Positions 1 through 12,534 of a stretch of DNA of 64,000 nt are shown here, one piece after another; within the stretch, counting starts at the first letter, position 1, and every line of letters starts with the position of its first letter. The DNA is taken from assembly GCA_963971225.1 (NCBI GenBank), contig OZ020269.1:33625264-33689263 (forward strand), written 5' to 3'. The stretch comes from Melieria omissa (Eukaryota > Arthropoda > Insecta > Diptera > Ulidiidae). The notes beneath the pieces were generated by a model. It was given only the letters and a program-made list of their open reading frames with translations. It was not told where the DNA came from and searched no databases. The position numbers and the translations under genes are program-made.

Positions 1-1031
1 AAGATTACATGGAAACAGTTTTTAACATTTAGAAACAAGCAATTTTGGATGCAACAAAAGTGGTCCCTGTCAACTAAAGGGCAACAGAGTCCAGAAAGGA
101 TTTCCTAACCATACAGATTTTGAGATCGTCTGCATAAGAAAGAAACTTCGTCGATAAGAAAATGAAATAAAATATAAATAGAAGAGGCCCTAAAATGCTA
201 CGTTGCGGCACTCCCGAAGAGGCCGCGAAAGGGACTGACGAACAGTTTTCAACAGTAACAGTACAAGACCGGTTAGACAAGTAGGACCCAATACACCGGA
301 GAAAAGTCGTGCCTGCTTAGAGACCAAACTTTTGTGTGAAACTCTATCAAAAGCCTTTGCAAAATTGTATAGATTACATCAATTTGAAAACCTCCCTGAA
401 AGGCGGCAATACAGTTCTCAGTAAACACGGTTAAGTTAGAAACAGTGGATCTGCCACCCGCAAAGCCATGTTTATTAGGGCAAATAAGGTTGCGAACTAA
501 AAAGTATAGCTTTTTCTTAACAATACCCTCAAAGAGCTTAGAGACAGTAGTGAGTTTAGAAATGGGTCTGTAGCTTGAGACTTAATTTTTGCACCCACTT
601 TTAAAAATTGGAGTTATAGTTGCCTTCTTCCAGGCATCGTTGAACCACCAACATGAGTGTGATTTATTGAAAATAAGGAGAAGAGGCTCAATAAGTGAAG
701 AACATTGTTTAGGAAAAAATTTAAGGAAATGCCATTTGCAATATCGGCAGACGTAATGTTAACGAACCCAATGAGAAAGAAAAGTTGGACATCACGGAAC
801 TTTTTACGTTCAGGTCAACGTCACAAACGGAATTAGAACTGAAGAACTCGGCAAAAAGATTAACAGATTCTTTCCCCGATTTGGCTGATTTACCATTGAA
901 GAAAAGTGAGGTAGTAGCTTTTTTAGATTTAATAAAACCCCAGAAGGACTATTTTTAATGTTGGTTCCGTGCTTACGGATATAACTTTTGTACAGTAACT
1001 TATTTAAATACCTAAATAATAATAGATTCAA
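1..1031 (-). pseudogene. Decayed Jockey-type LINE reverse transcriptase
   Basis: Minus-strand conceptual translation gives pieces of a non-LTR retrotransposon reverse transcriptase spread over several frames. Around 280-74 there is a block SGVPQ-SILGPLLF followed by YADD, the usual RT motif B and catalytic motif C of non-LTR elements. Around 480-400 there is a GFAGGRSTVSNL block, typical of the region before RT motif A. Around 1000-850 there is the NSP..FW / LFAEFF linker seen between endonuclease and RT in Jockey-group elements. Frameshifts and stops separate the blocks, so it cannot make a protein. The element runs off the left edge of the window, so its 3' end is not seen. The clade call (Jockey-like) is from motif style only; being an RT remnant is secure. 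Confidence 0.85.
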
Positions 1032-2695
1032 GTTCTGTCAGAGTGCATGATAAGCCCATCGCAAGGAGTCCTAAGTAATGGGGCTGTTGTCTGTTGTTCG
1101 CTAGGAGAAACGCCTACGTATGTGAAAGTTTATTACTGGGTTGTGTAGAGCGCCCTCTGTGCTTTCGATGCTGCTAGGTATGAGGTGTTGGAGAACGTAA
1201 AGGTTTAAGTCTTTGATGAGTTTATTTTGGATAATAGATGTACTGCGACATATTTCCGTTAGTCTGAGCTTGTGCAGCTACTGGTGTTGTTGTTGTGCTA
1301 GTACGGTTTTTGGATATGCAAATCTGCTGTGAGCTGCTCATTACAACTGACTGCAGCGGAAAGGATAAAAGATCATAAAAAGGTGAAGGATTTGACTGGG
1401 TTATGCTGAAAAACTTAAATTATACTCAAAATGGCATACTTTTTGCAGACTTTTAATGCAGAGTCGTGTTGATTGAGTTGTAATGATCACACCTTATGAG
1501 CATTGATTCTTCCAACGAAGACTTACATGCTTACTGGCCTTCATGGCCAACAACATTTTTGCAGTGTAGGTATGCAAGTTACAGCATACCGACCAGTTTC
1601 AATGTGTGGTGACGGTGCGCTTTTTGTGCAAATCTGATGAGCAGTTGTTATTTCCGCAGTTGTACTTGTCAACTGGCAGCAGCAGCACCTGTCTCCGTGC
1701 ACAGTGCGTCACGGCAGTGGTGCTGGGGTCGGGGTCCCTCCTATGTAGTTATGTGTGTAAGAAGCATTGCTTATAGACATGAAATTGAATTTTGCGGCGA
1801 GGAAGTGCACGCCGTGTGGCTTCGCATTTTAATTGACTACTCCCCACGAATAAATGAATAACCATTGCAACGGACGTTCGTTTCCGCAAGCAGTTTCGCA
1901 GCGCAACTGACGGAAATCAACTTGGAAACTGACCACGTCAGCTCGAAATCGGCCTTTTCAGCCGTTAGGCGTGAATCCATTGCCTATTAATGAGTCATGA
2001 GTGCGACTTAAGGCACAGGCTGTGTTGCTTAGGGAAAGTTCGACGTTGTGATGGCCATTTGCTTGCGCCTTTTGGCCTTGAGGGAATATGACGTTGTGAG
2101 ACACAAAATCAAAAATATTTCTGAGCTATGACAGCCGACGGAGTTGACATCTTTATAAAAAACTCCAGACAACTCTAGAAGCAAAGTCGTGTTAGCCACT
2201 TCATAATTAAGTACTTTTGTATCAAACTTTACACTTTGTACAATATGCAAATTTCGCACCTAAATAATTAAGTGAGTTTTGTATATTTAAGAAACTTCAG
2301 AAACTTTCACAAAATAACTTCAAAATACGAGAAAGGGAAAAATCGTCAATTTTAAATTTTAAAAATATTTTTTTTGTCGTTATAATGAACACGAGTACAT
2401 AATTTAGTCATATTGCGGACAATCGTAATTGAAACTAAACTAATTTAAGGTCACCCTGAAAGTATACCTACTACTTTTGAGTCAAGTTTCAAATGGGGCC
2501 CTATTTTTTTACTCTCAAATTGAATTTTAAATCAGTTTCAAATAGCTCAGAAAGCTACTGTTAAGCTTATCTTAAACTTAACTTTAAAACACTGATTAAT
2601 TCGTATATGTAATATCGAGCAGTGGCATACAAACACTATGCAGAATTCTTAGCTAACCTGGATAGACTTAAAATTGTATGTTTAAAAGTAAAGTT
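1032..2695. other. Non-coding stretch
   Basis: No supported gene. Open frames are short and lack family features. A short motif (GGGAA.. .TTCGACGTTGTGA-like) occurs twice near 2034-2100. The last bases before 2699 carry the target duplication of the following Harbinger element. Confidence 0.5.
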
Positions 2696-2698
2696 ATT

Positions 2699-2715
2699 GG
2701 CGCATAATCATAGTC
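2699..2715 (+). repeat. Left terminal inverted repeat of Harbinger element
   Basis: 17 bases that match the inverted complement of 6294-6310 at 16 positions. Adjacent to the left ATT duplication. Confidence 0.9.
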
Positions 2716-3140
2716 CCGCATAAAAGCCGGCTTTAGTTAGCAAAAGACTAAAACGATAAAGTCGACTTTAATTTTTCAGTTACCATAGTCAGTTTAGAAC
2801 ATGCTTCTACGTAGCAACGACTTTTTGAAACAGCAAACGAAAGCAACGGCAACTCTACAAAGACTAGCGATTCGGTGTTCCAAATGAGAATTTATTTTCG
2901 GAATTGTGCCCATACCGATTTATTTTGTAATCAATTATTTTGAAATATTTGTTTTCCTGAACACTAATAATCAGTTATAAGTAGATGTCTACGGTCGATT
3001 ACTTGTGAAAAGCCGACGGGAGCACAAAAAAATCGACTGCACAGTTTTCCGAGGATTAATCTGTCCCATCTCTGACATAAACAAACAGCTGATTGATTTT
3101 GAATTTGAATTTTTGTTTACTTCGAAAGCGACAAAGCAGG

Positions 3141-4025
3141 ATGGCAGACGTAAGCAGTGTAAGTAAATTTGTACAATTTGCATGTAACAGCTATTATACC
3201 ATTTATCTAAACATCTATCTAAATTAGGGAAGAAATCGGGAACCGAATTGGACGGCCGCAGAAAAAGACTGCTTGCGGGAGTTAATAAACAGCCACATTA
3301 ACGTCGTTGAGAGCAAACGCAACGATATGTCGCTCATCAGAAAGAAGAAGGATGCTTGGGAGAGCATCCGGATGGATATGCTGGCATCCGGATTCAATCG
3401 GGATATACCCCGACTGAAGCAGCAGTGGATGCGCATGAAGATGGGTGCCAAAAAAGCTGTGGCACAAGTGAAGAGAGCGACTGTGGCCACTGGAAATGTT
3501 GTCCCCATTCCGACAATAAATGAAGAGGACGAACAAATTCAGTCCATGATTTTGTTCGACCTTCAAGAGGACACTATTCTTATCGACAGCAATAGCGATC
3601 CATCCACGCATATCCCCACCCGCAGCCCAGTCCGTTTATGTGAGGCATCTCTGACAGCTGGTGATGGCGCTGCTTGCAGTACTACGGTTGCAGCTGCTAG
3701 CGTACCTAAACGCAATGAAGGTCTGCTCAAGCGGTTACAGAATCTTCCAAAGAAAAGTGCAACCAAAGAAGAAGTCATCAAGGAAAGACAGCAGCAGATT
3801 GCAAGGGAATCGGAGCACACCGACGAAATTCATTCGCTTCGGATAGAACAACTCCAGGCTGAAATTGCTCATCAGTCCCGGATGCGAAAACGTGAGGAAG
3901 AGCAGTCGGATGAGCTGCACGCCCTAAAGTGCCACCATCTTCGCCTTCAAATAAGGCATCAGGAATTGATCAACGAACGCTTAACATCTGTAACCGTTCT
4001 TGAAGAGCAGAACAATTGCATGTGA
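3141..4025 (+). CDS. Harbinger Myb/SANT-like DNA-binding protein (2 exons)
   Basis: Exon 1 is 3141-3158 (MADVSS), then a GTAAGT donor; the acceptor ends at 3227 and exon 2 is 3228-4025, giving 271 residues. An alternative donor GTAAGC at 3150 would drop three residues. The N-terminal ~75 residues form a Myb/SANT-like domain: NWTAAEKDCLRELI at the start, a central VV-x-KR-x3 segment, IRKKKDAWESI and a final basic helix KQQWMRMKMGAKK. The C-terminal ~100 residues are a charged, probably coiled-coil stretch with repeated HxxELH/HSLRIEQLQAEI patterns. In PIF/Harbinger elements such a protein binds the transposase, helps carry it into the nucleus and recognises the ends. It faces the transposase gene at 4727-6043 and sits inside the same inverted repeats. 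No frameshift seen. A MITE lies 3 bp after the stop, so its 3' UTR is changed. Confidence 0.87.
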
Positions 4026-4028
4026 AAA

Positions 4029-4455
4029 CACAGGGCAACAAATTTATAATTTTTCTAACCTCTTCTGGTTCTGACATCAGTTCTAATGCAATAAGGGGTC
4101 GCTGATTTGGAATACGTAAACCGTTTGTAAAACTTTAAAAACAAACTGGCATGTCGCTTTTCGAATTTGCCCATATTTCTTATTGTAATTTCTAAGCCAA
4201 TAATCCTATCGACATAATTTTCATGTTTTTGCACTAACAGCATCTTGCGCTGGTAAAAGGCTTCAAAATAGGAAAATATATCCATATTTATTATTGGTTT
4301 AGAAATTACGATAAGAAATATGAGCGAATTCGAAAAGCGACACGCCAGTTTGTTTTTAAAGTTTTACAAACGGTTTACGTATTCCAAATCAGCGACCCCT
4401 TATTGCATTAGAACTGATGTCAGAACCAGAAGTGGCATTTTGTGATTGATCAAGG
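4029..4455. mobile_element. Foldback MITE of element-B family, nested in Harbinger
   Basis: Almost the whole 427 bp is one large palindrome: the half at about 4060-4240 reappears inverted at about 4290-4435. The outer sequence CACAGGGCAACAAATTT matches the ends of element B (51194) and of the copy at 62253. Flanks are AAA on the left and TAA on the right, a near 3-bp duplication. It carries no gene, so it must have been moved by a transposase supplied elsewhere, plausibly of the element B type. Confidence 0.8.
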
Positions 4456-4726
4456 TAATTTAATGTGAAGAAACTTTTGAAGTATTTTGAGTTTAGACTG
4501 GTATCGCTCATGGAGAGCATGTGATTTATTTTTGTAATATTTAGAGTTTAAGCAGTTTTTGCAGTACGCACTTAGTTTTAGTGATTCATGTGCCTTACAG
4601 AGTTTTTGTTTTGTAGATTTTAAGGACGTTCAATGCGACAAACAGCGTGTCGCATTTTCTTAATATGAAAATATGAAAACAAATTCTATTCTATGAATAG
4701 CAAATATAAAAACGTTTGAATTATGT

Positions 4727-6043
4727 TTAGAAATGTGTATTAATAAATGCAGCTCTGTACGCTCTGCCAGAATTTGATACAGGTACTTCTATACCATCAC
4801 TGCTTTCTACGACTGAAATTTGTTCCACAGAGGATGAAATGTCCAAGACTGTAGAATATTTGTTTAAAATATGTTAGGTAAGTGCAGTGTAATGTAATAA
4901 AAAAGACCTACATGAAATATTTCGTTCTTTGGCAATGTTGTGAAGCACAGCAACAGCTACAACGATATTTTTAGCTGTGTCTAAGTCAACCCTTAATCGT
5001 TCAAATATTGACCGGAACTTAGATTTCAGCTGTCCATTTAAACACTCAATTTTGCTTCGTGTCGCGATATGGCTTCTGTTATACCTAAAACCGGAAAGAT
5101 TTTAAGTAGGAAGAATAATTGGAAAGCATCTTAATTTACCTTTCTTCTTTAGATGTTGAAGGATTTCTGACTGGTGTTATTAATATTGGTGAATTAGGAT
5201 AGCCTGCATCTCCTACCAGTACCCCATTGTGTTGAGGTTTGCTGGCCTCCAATCTGGTTCTTAGACTGCAGCTGTCCCAAATTCGGGCATCGTGTATTGA
5301 ACCACGAGACCTTGCGACGATGTCAAGAATTCTGCAGTCTGCATCGCAAACAATCTTAAGCATTATGCAATTTTTTTTAACTCTAGCAGAGCAGCATGCA
5401 CAAATGAAGAAATACCTGCACATTCAGGGAATAATATCCCTTTCTATTGAGATAATGGCCTGCCATCACTGGTCCAACATATCTTGCTGGACATTTAATG
5501 CGCACGTGGGTGCAGTCGATGGCTCCAATAACTTTCGGAAATCCAGCTATTTGGTAAAATTTATTTTTTACTTCATTTAGTTCATTGCTGTTTGGAAATC
5601 GAATAAAATGCGGCAGCAATAACGCAATTCTTTTGGAGATATCTTTTATTATTCTTCCAACGGTAGTCTGAGATAAACCATGCAGATCAGCTGTAATGCA
5701 TTGATAAAATTAAACATTTAAGGTCCAACTGGACAAGGGAACAATTGTATTGGAGCAACTTACCAATATCACTTTGATGAACATTTCTTCCAAGGAATCG
5801 CAAAGTGCAGAGGACTTGTATATTTATCGGTACCGGAAGGCCTCTGTTGCTGCTCGGTTCTTCAATGTTCAAAACATCAATTACAAACTGAGCAGCAACT
5901 TTATCGAGCCGGTAACGACTATAGAAGTCCTCGTCATCGAACTCGAATGGATCGATGCGGCTTTTGTATACTTTTCGCCGTCTCAGCACAATGTCGTCGT
6001 TTATTATATTGAAGTCTCTTTCAATTTGTTCAAAATGAAACAT
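4727..6043 (-). CDS. PIF/Harbinger transposase, HARBI1-like (5 exons, intact)
   Basis: Exons on the minus strand: 6043-5764, 5690-5416, 5354-5140, 5084-4912 and 4848-4727. All introns are GT-AG, and the lengths add to 1065 nt, an exact reading frame for 354 residues plus stop, close to HARBI1-type proteins (about 350). The catalytic DDE triad is visible: first D in GAIDCTH, second D in VGDAGYP, and E in the RSKIECLNGQLK block, followed by a conserved LHNIA segment. The C-terminus GRAYRAAFINTHF is typical of the family. The N-terminal half includes a helix-turn-helix-like HQSDIADLHGLSQTTVGRII stretch. The enzyme cuts and pastes the element using its terminal repeats, together with the Myb-like partner at 3141-4025. 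The acceptor of exon 3 (CTTAAG) is the weakest splice call. Start chosen as the first ATG in frame, which gives the usual family N-terminus. Confidence 0.9.
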
Positions 6044-6164
6044 TTCACTTCGTTTGCTTCACTTTTTACACAAAACACAGACAAAAACACATTCACGACG
6101 AACTGAGAATTTTATAAAAGTGACATTTCTGCTCGTTTTGACTTATTGCTAACTGGTTTAGCAA

Positions 6165-6293
6165 CAGCTTTTGCTTGTTTTAAAGTTAGAGTATACTTTA
6201 AGCGTTAAAGTATGCTCTAACTCGACTATGATTGACTTAGAGCCTACTTTATTTAAAAGTATACTTTATTGAACTTAAAGTGTACTTTATTTC
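6165..6293. repeat. Subterminal palindrome array of Harbinger element
   Basis: Several copies of AAAGTATACTTT-like short palindromes and CTTTAA/TTAAAG steps lie just inside the right end. Such arrays are plausible binding sites for the Myb-like protein; this function is inferred. Confidence 0.6.
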
Positions 6294-6310
6294 GACTATG
6301 ACTATGCGCC
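6294..6310 (-). repeat. Right terminal inverted repeat of Harbinger element
   Basis: Inverted partner of 2699-2715 with a single difference, followed by ATT at 6311-6313. Confidence 0.9.
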
Positions 6311-6379
6311 ATTGTATTTAGAACTTTAAAGTATTGTTTTTTTCCCGTCTTGGTTCAGTGATTAAAGGTTGGACCGCTA

Positions 6380-6820
6380 CACAATGATTGGTTCCATAGA
6401 CAAAATTCAAAAAATGTATAGTCTCAGAATTTAACGATTTTGATGTCATTCGAAAGGTAAAACTACAACTAAGAAAACCCAAAAAATCTACACAAAAAAT
6501 TGATTAGTGTGTGTGCAAAAGTTGCTGAAAGTCGAACCTGTTTTCACAAAAACATTTGTTTCCTGTTTTTTAGTACATTGAGTAAAAGAAAAAAAAATCA
6601 AAAAAATCTTGATTAGCAAGAAGTTGCTGAAATGTTCAATATAGATATGAAATTATTGCGGCCATTTTTGATTTTAATATTTTGAAAATTGGCAAAACTT
6701 AGAAGAAAATATCTTAAGTAAATATGTGAAAGTATGTTCCTGGATTTTTGTATATTTTGTGTAAGAACAGACAACTCCTTCTATTTTTTTCCTTTGGTTG
6801 TATGGCGTCGAATCACTTAG
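6380..6820. mobile_element. Short Transib-like non-autonomous element
   Basis: 441 bp. The left end begins CACAATGATTGGTTCCATAG; the right end, read inverted, ends in a diverged heptamer (CTAAGTG) followed by ATTCGACGCCATACAACC, matching the left end of the larger element at 58236. Flanks are CGCTA (6375-6379) and CGCCA (6821-6825), a 4/5 match to a 5-bp duplication. Transib elements have CAC..TG heptamer ends and 5-bp, often CG-rich target duplications. No coding capacity. Confidence 0.65.
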
Positions 6821-6825
6821 CGCCA

Positions 6826-9800
6826 GCTTAAAATTTTTGGGTTTAAATCTCGTTTCAAGAATATAAGCAGTGCACAGCTATGAATGAATCTGATTCCATT
6901 CCTGCATACAGCTGAACGTTCTGCAGGACTTCTTCAGTTTCGACCGAAAAACAAAACTTTGTAACTCGATTGCACACAGTCCGTTCAATGTAGGTGCCAT
7001 CTCTCAGTGGCAGAATTAAAGATCTGAATATTTCACTTTTAAGCTAAAATCATTCAATGAAAACAAAGAAGTTATATAAGTTAGATTACAAAGAAATTAC
7101 AAGAAGTTACATAAATAAAATACTCTTCTCTTCACTTCAGTGCTCTCGCAGAGCTCTGAACTAGAATGCTGAGGAACTTATATATGCAAATACTTAGTAA
7201 AAAATTTCTTTGCTAAAATTCTGTAGACTAAATTTAACATTCTTCGAAGACTGACACAACTATTCGTTCATTCATTCTGCGCACTAAATCAAATAGAGAA
7301 CAATATACATTGACCAAGTTTAGTCTAATCTAAGGAACAACCTGTAGTAAGATAACTTTGTCATCATTTGGGGCATCCGGGATCCGTGATCAGTTTTTGT
7401 GCAGTTAAGTTATTCTTTTTACGCGACTCGCTCGACGAAGCTGGACGAAACTTTGCATTATAATTTAAAGGTATCGCCAAACAATTTTAAAAAAGATTAA
7501 TAAAAGCCTTCTCGAATAAAACGATTAAATTTATTGATAAAATTGACCTCATCGACCTTTCATAAAATACAAATTTAATGGTTTTTAGTGTGTGTGCGGA
7601 AAGCTCTTCGAAATTATAATTTCATCAAACTTGGAACTTGGAACTGAATTTTGAGTTAAAGTAAACAAACACTGTTCTTCTGTTCCCGAAACTAAACACT
7701 GCAATAAGAGTATTTTAAGCTTTTTAAGGCTAGAAAGGAAACCCAGATTCGCAGCAGCCCAGTTGTATTGCAGTCAATGCGGTGTAAGCCCATTGAAGGC
7801 AGCGCAATAAATTTTGATGAGTAAATAAATAATATGTTTTTTTTTTTGTCATTTTAGTTCGGCTACGAGTTTTTAGTACAGAACATACAACTGAACCGCA
7901 GTTGAAAAGATGTCGCTATGTATTGCAGAATTTGGTACAAGCAAATTTTACCATTTATGCACTGTTTGCGCCCACTGTGCTCCGTTTTAGTTACTGTTGT
8001 GCCAAGCTAAACTGCTCGATTCCATCAATTTTGCAACGTTGGTAAGTTAACATGTTTCACTTACTTGTGTTTGAATGGTTTGAAGCAAAGCAATGCCGTA
8101 CAAACAGCGAAAGCCACTGAAGCGAATGCAGCTCATCTTTGCACAATAAACGCATTAACGACATGCACTGTGGCCGCCACGGCAGAGCATAACATGCGTG
8201 TCTAAGCGCATTTGCTGCGTGCCAGCTGCGGTGTGCGTGCAGGCGTCCTTGCACGGCGGCGTCTCCTTTCGTCCTTCGCAGACGCACACAAGCCGAGTGC
8301 ATTGTGCGCACCAATCTGTCCATTCATGTCAGTCCATATGGCGCCGCCGGCAACCTACCTGCAGCACTGTTATTTATTGCTGGCCAGCATACACATACAC
8401 ATACATGTACACAAATGCATATATAGTACGTCTGTTTGCATGCTGCTGCTCGCTGACCCGTGCAAATATAATGAGCTACAAAATACGTGTAAAATGCGGT
8501 ATTAAGTGTTGGCACACAGACGTGGGTATTCTTGTATTCCACACACACACACACACAATCAGTTACGTCTAACAATTACTAATATGACCGAGCCAGATCG
8601 GTTTTAAGTACAACTGTGAGAAAGCGTCGTGAGAAAGCGGAAACAATAAAACGGCGTGACACAACTTTTTACACATTTATTCGTTTTATTTTTTAAAATT
8701 AATTTTAAAGACTCTTAGAAATTACTTATACGACATGTAGAGCATAACATTTTTATATTTTTAAGATATTTTTGTAGCAACTCTTTCTAAAAGAAGGTGA
8801 ATAGACAAAAAGTCAAGTCAAGTTTAAAAGTTTAAAGTTTTAGCAAAAGCAAAAGCACACACTGTATCGCATAATGTGCATTCTTTCAACAAACTCCATA
8901 ACAAAATCCCGGAATACCCCAGAACTCCAGTCTAGTCCAGGTCAGTCCAGTCCAAAAAACACAGTTTTCTTACATAACCATTTATCATAGGATACCCAGG
9001 TCGTATGAGTAATTTTAATTGATATGAAAATAAAAATTTCAATCGTGTTCATAATAAATAATTTCAGTTAATTGTGCCCCAAATTACCTAAATAGGAATT
9101 AATTTTTTTTTTTTTTAATTTTTGGTCGTCACTTTGGGAAGATAAAGAAAGATTGTAAAAGATGCAAATAAAGAACAATTCATTCAAAAAGGAATTTGAC
9201 GCTCTGGAAGCTGAGTGATTGCTCTGCTTTTCGAATAAAAATTGTAGAAAAATACAGGAGAATATAGTAGAATATAAAAGAATTACCTAATGGCAAAAGA
9301 TTTGACAATACGTGATTATTAACACATCGATTCAGAGTATTTCTGCTAAATCAAGTTTACTCTATTCTTATGAGTCCATTCGATCCGCCTTAGCAAAGCA
9401 AAAGAATTTAATAACAGCCGACATGTTTCAAAAAGTTATGAATCTGTTATGGTGAAAATCGTTTCGTTAGTGTCATTCAGTATTACATAAACATAATAGA
9501 AATTGTCGTAAGTGTGTCTTTCAATTAAGCCATTATTAATTTATGACATTTGCTGTACTTCTATTTTAGTTTTTCTCTCATTTTTATGGTAATTAAGTTA
9601 CACTGTGCGTGTAAATATTTCCATTTTGAATTAGGTAACCACTTACCGTATGCTGCGAGTTTACACACACATGTGTGTTATGTCGTTTGTCGCGCAAGTG
9701 CAAATGTATGACTTGGAAACGTGACAAACGCAGCCAAGTATTCAGAAGCACTATTTGCAGAACTCATGGACGTTTGTGGTTAGTCTGACATTACGATAAC

Positions 9801-11065
9801 GAATAGTTAGTTGTAAGACAAAAAATTGTGTAACCCGGCCGCATAAAATCATTTGTTGCAAACCTTAGCAAGTTTATGATTGCATTGCAGTGTAGAATTA
9901 TGTCAAATGAGCTTGGCCAGTGCTATTCTATGGCGCCAGGCGTAGTACATTACAAACCTAAATGACTGTTTATCTACATCTCTGAAGCTGATATAATCAG
10001 ACAAAAAAGTGTTTTTGTTTTTATTGAAAAAATGTGCTCCTAGATATTTGATGCAACTGCTGCGGCATAGAGTTATTGATATATCTAATGCAAGTTTTGA
10101 GTAAGTCTGCCCAATAATAAATAATTTTACAAATTTAAACACTGATTTTAATATTGAAATAAAACATTTGCCGTTTCCGTGCTCCAACTCACAACCGCAA
10201 ATAAACATGTTGAACTGTCTCCATGCAAACCAAGACAAATTACTGCCAGCCCAGTGAGCAACACATTTGTACAAATATCCCAGAGTTCCTTATGACGACT
10301 ATACTTTGTTGTAGCTTGTTTAAAACTTTCAGAGAGGAGCATAAATTTACTATCAATTTTTATCTCATATATTTTTACATTTTTTATTTATTATGGAATT
10401 GGAAATTCTCAATCATGTTGAATAAATTTATGAACAATAATATTATATACGTATGTGTACATGTATGTGTATTGAGTGAGTTTTAGTCCTTTTTACAAAT
10501 TTTATTATATTTGATATAAATATTATTGAACTACATAAATGCGACTTGTGCTCAGATAATGAGTAAGCAGGAAGAGAAAATATATAAGGGTTGCCAGATG
10601 TTCTCAAGTTTTCGATTAGAGAATATGTTTAATGGGTTCCAAGCGGTACCTTTTGATACAATTTCTAACATTGTAGTAGGTGCACAACGATATAAAAAAG
10701 TTCGCTGAAAATAAAAATATCTGCTGAATTTCCATCGAAGGATTGAAGTTCGTCCTCGAAAGTAAAATCTTGGATATAATCTAGAACAACTTATGGTTCT
10801 AGAGATTTCATTTGGCTGTCCAACCCTCGGAGATCCCTAAGCAGGGACGTAAGTTGTAAGGCATTGTTCAATTAATGACCAATTTTATTGAAAAACAAAC
10901 TTTAAAACAATATTTCAAAAAAATAAAAAACTAAATATTCGTTCCATTCACTGTGAGACATAACAAAAAGAAAAAAAAAACACTAAAGGACGACTTAAAT
11001 GGAATGGATAAATAGAATTGAGTTAAAAATGCGTAAGCAAACTGCCTCATGTGGATTGTCTGCTG
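6826..11065. other. Non-coding stretch
   Basis: No supported gene. It contains short simple repeats, including a (CA)n run near 8541-8557, and A- or T-rich tracts. Open frames near 8198-8575 arise from CA/TG-rich sequence. A pair of overlapping minus-strand frames at 9903-10342 shows no family signature. I see no promoter or RNA gene that I can defend. Confidence 0.45.
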
Positions 11066-11073
11066 GCTGAGTG

Positions 11074-11714
11074 CAGTGATGCCAACAAAGTTTTGAAAAA
11101 ACCCTACCGCATCTCAAGAAAATTCCTATTTTTCCATACGCAAATATACATCTTCCCTACAAGTTCCCTATCGAAATCAAACGTCGCAAGTTGCACACTT
11201 GCATTTGAAATCATTCGTTTCGATATTTTCAAGCCATCCCTTGAATTCTTCCATTTCCAGCCAGCTGTCGTTACATTTTTGCTTTCGATACTTAATCTTT
11301 GCTCCCTTCATAGAACCCGTTTCCAAAAAAAAGATGAACTGAAAGAATTGCTCATTGTTCTATAAACAATTTTAAGTATTGAAAATTAAAAAAAGTATAA
11401 CATTTGATATGCTGACAAAAGTGTATGTTCAAGCACAGACAAAATACATGAAAATCCTTGCTAGCCAGTGCGTGTATTCAAGGATATATAAAGATTTTAC
11501 TTGCCAAGATTGCCAAATTGAAAAAATTTCATAAAAATAAATTAAATGCGAACAGAAAAATACAATTTCTTTTTTAATATAAAGACTAATTTCAGATTTT
11601 TTAAATCCCTACATTTAAGTAAATATTAAAAATCTGTCCTTTTTTCCCTACATCGCAAGTTTAAGGCTGAATTTCCATACATGTTTCCTCTGTTCCCTAC
11701 GGTTGGCATTACTT
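11074..11714. mobile_element. hAT-like MITE
   Basis: 641 bp with ends CAGTGATGCCAAC on the left and, inverted on the right, AAGTAATGCCAAC. Flanking octamers GCTGAGTG (11066-11073) and GCTGAATG (11715-11722) match at 7 of 8 bases, as expected for a hAT 8-bp target duplication. The interior has no transposase. The plus-strand frame at 11051-11365 overlaps the left end and has no family features. Confidence 0.65.
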
Positions 11715-12099
11715 GCTGAATGCAACATGATCGACTGCCAAGACAAATCATTTTTGAAAACATTTGGAGGCAAAGAAATTATGCGTTCGTGAGACTGCTG
11801 ACCCACAATCGTCTTGCCCAGCTTTTCCTGCTGCAGCTGAAAGGGAAGATTCGCACATTCAGCCCAACGAACGTTTTTCCTTTGGCCTCAAATGTCTGTT
11901 TAAACTTAAGTTTAACATATTTATAGCTTCATACCTCAAATTAAACTAAATCAGCTGTTTCTTTCTTTAACTCTCCTAATTACACTTTTAATTGTGCATT
12001 GTAAGTGCGCCACTGGTCTTAACAAGGATTAAAACCTGGTTTTTAACTGAACTAAGTTTTTACAATTTTCTGTTTGTTTACTTTTTTTTGGACAATTTT

Positions 12100-12534
12100 A
12101 TTTGAGGCCACTTTTCAAATTGAATTATTTTACTTTTTAGATATTTTCCTCCAAGTTATGCCCATTGTCAGGATTTTAATTTTGAAAAATATTTGAATTT
12201 AATGTGAAGTAGAAACCTCAGCTTTTAAAATTTTGAGAAAAAGTAAAAAGCGAAAATGGCCACATTGTTTCTTAATCTTTAACTATTTAAAGTTTTAACA
12301 ACTTTTTGCTGACCATGTATTTTTACGATTTTCAATAGCTTAAAAAACAGAAAATATGTGTTTACATTTTTTCATGAAAAAAGTTTCAACTTTGAGAAGC
12401 TTTTGCACACAAACTAATTAATTTTTTGCACAGTTTTTTTTGAGTTTTCTTAGTTGGAGTTTTCCTTTCAAATAACATCAAAATTGCTAAATTCTGAGAC
12501 TTTTAGAATTTCGGCTATGGAACGAATCACTGTT
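12100..12534 (-). mobile_element. Partial Transib-like copy
   Basis: Inverted relative to the copies at 6380 and 31816. It shares GAACGAATCACTGTT at its right edge (12520-12534), the TTAGTTGGAGTTTT block near 12450, and the CCACTTTTCAAATTGAATTA block near 12110. The other end is missing. Confidence 0.65.

Larger units (their letters stand above)
2699..6310. mobile_element. Complete PIF/Harbinger DNA transposon (3.6 kb)
   Basis: Both ends are visible: GGCGCATA, one variable base, then TCATAGTC at 2699-2715 is mirrored at 6294-6310, and ATT flanks it on both sides (2696-2698 and 6311-6313) as a 3-bp target duplication. PIF/Harbinger elements make 3-bp duplications and carry two genes, a DDE transposase and a Myb/SANT-like DNA-binding protein. 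Both are present here, convergent, and both read as open after splicing. The usual target is TWA; ATT is a small departure. A 427-bp foldback MITE has inserted at 4029. Intact genes and nearly perfect ends suggest fairly recent activity, which is inference. Confidence 0.93.

Noticed and set aside
8198..8575. Overlapping frames of 83-124 codons on both strands
   Set aside because: CA/TG-rich low-complexity sequence; no domain, and frames on both strands compete.
9903..10342. Two overlapping minus-strand frames (123 and 64 codons) with hydrophobic stretches
   Set aside because: Considered as a receptor or transposon remnant, but no motif of either could be placed and the two frames do not join sensibly.
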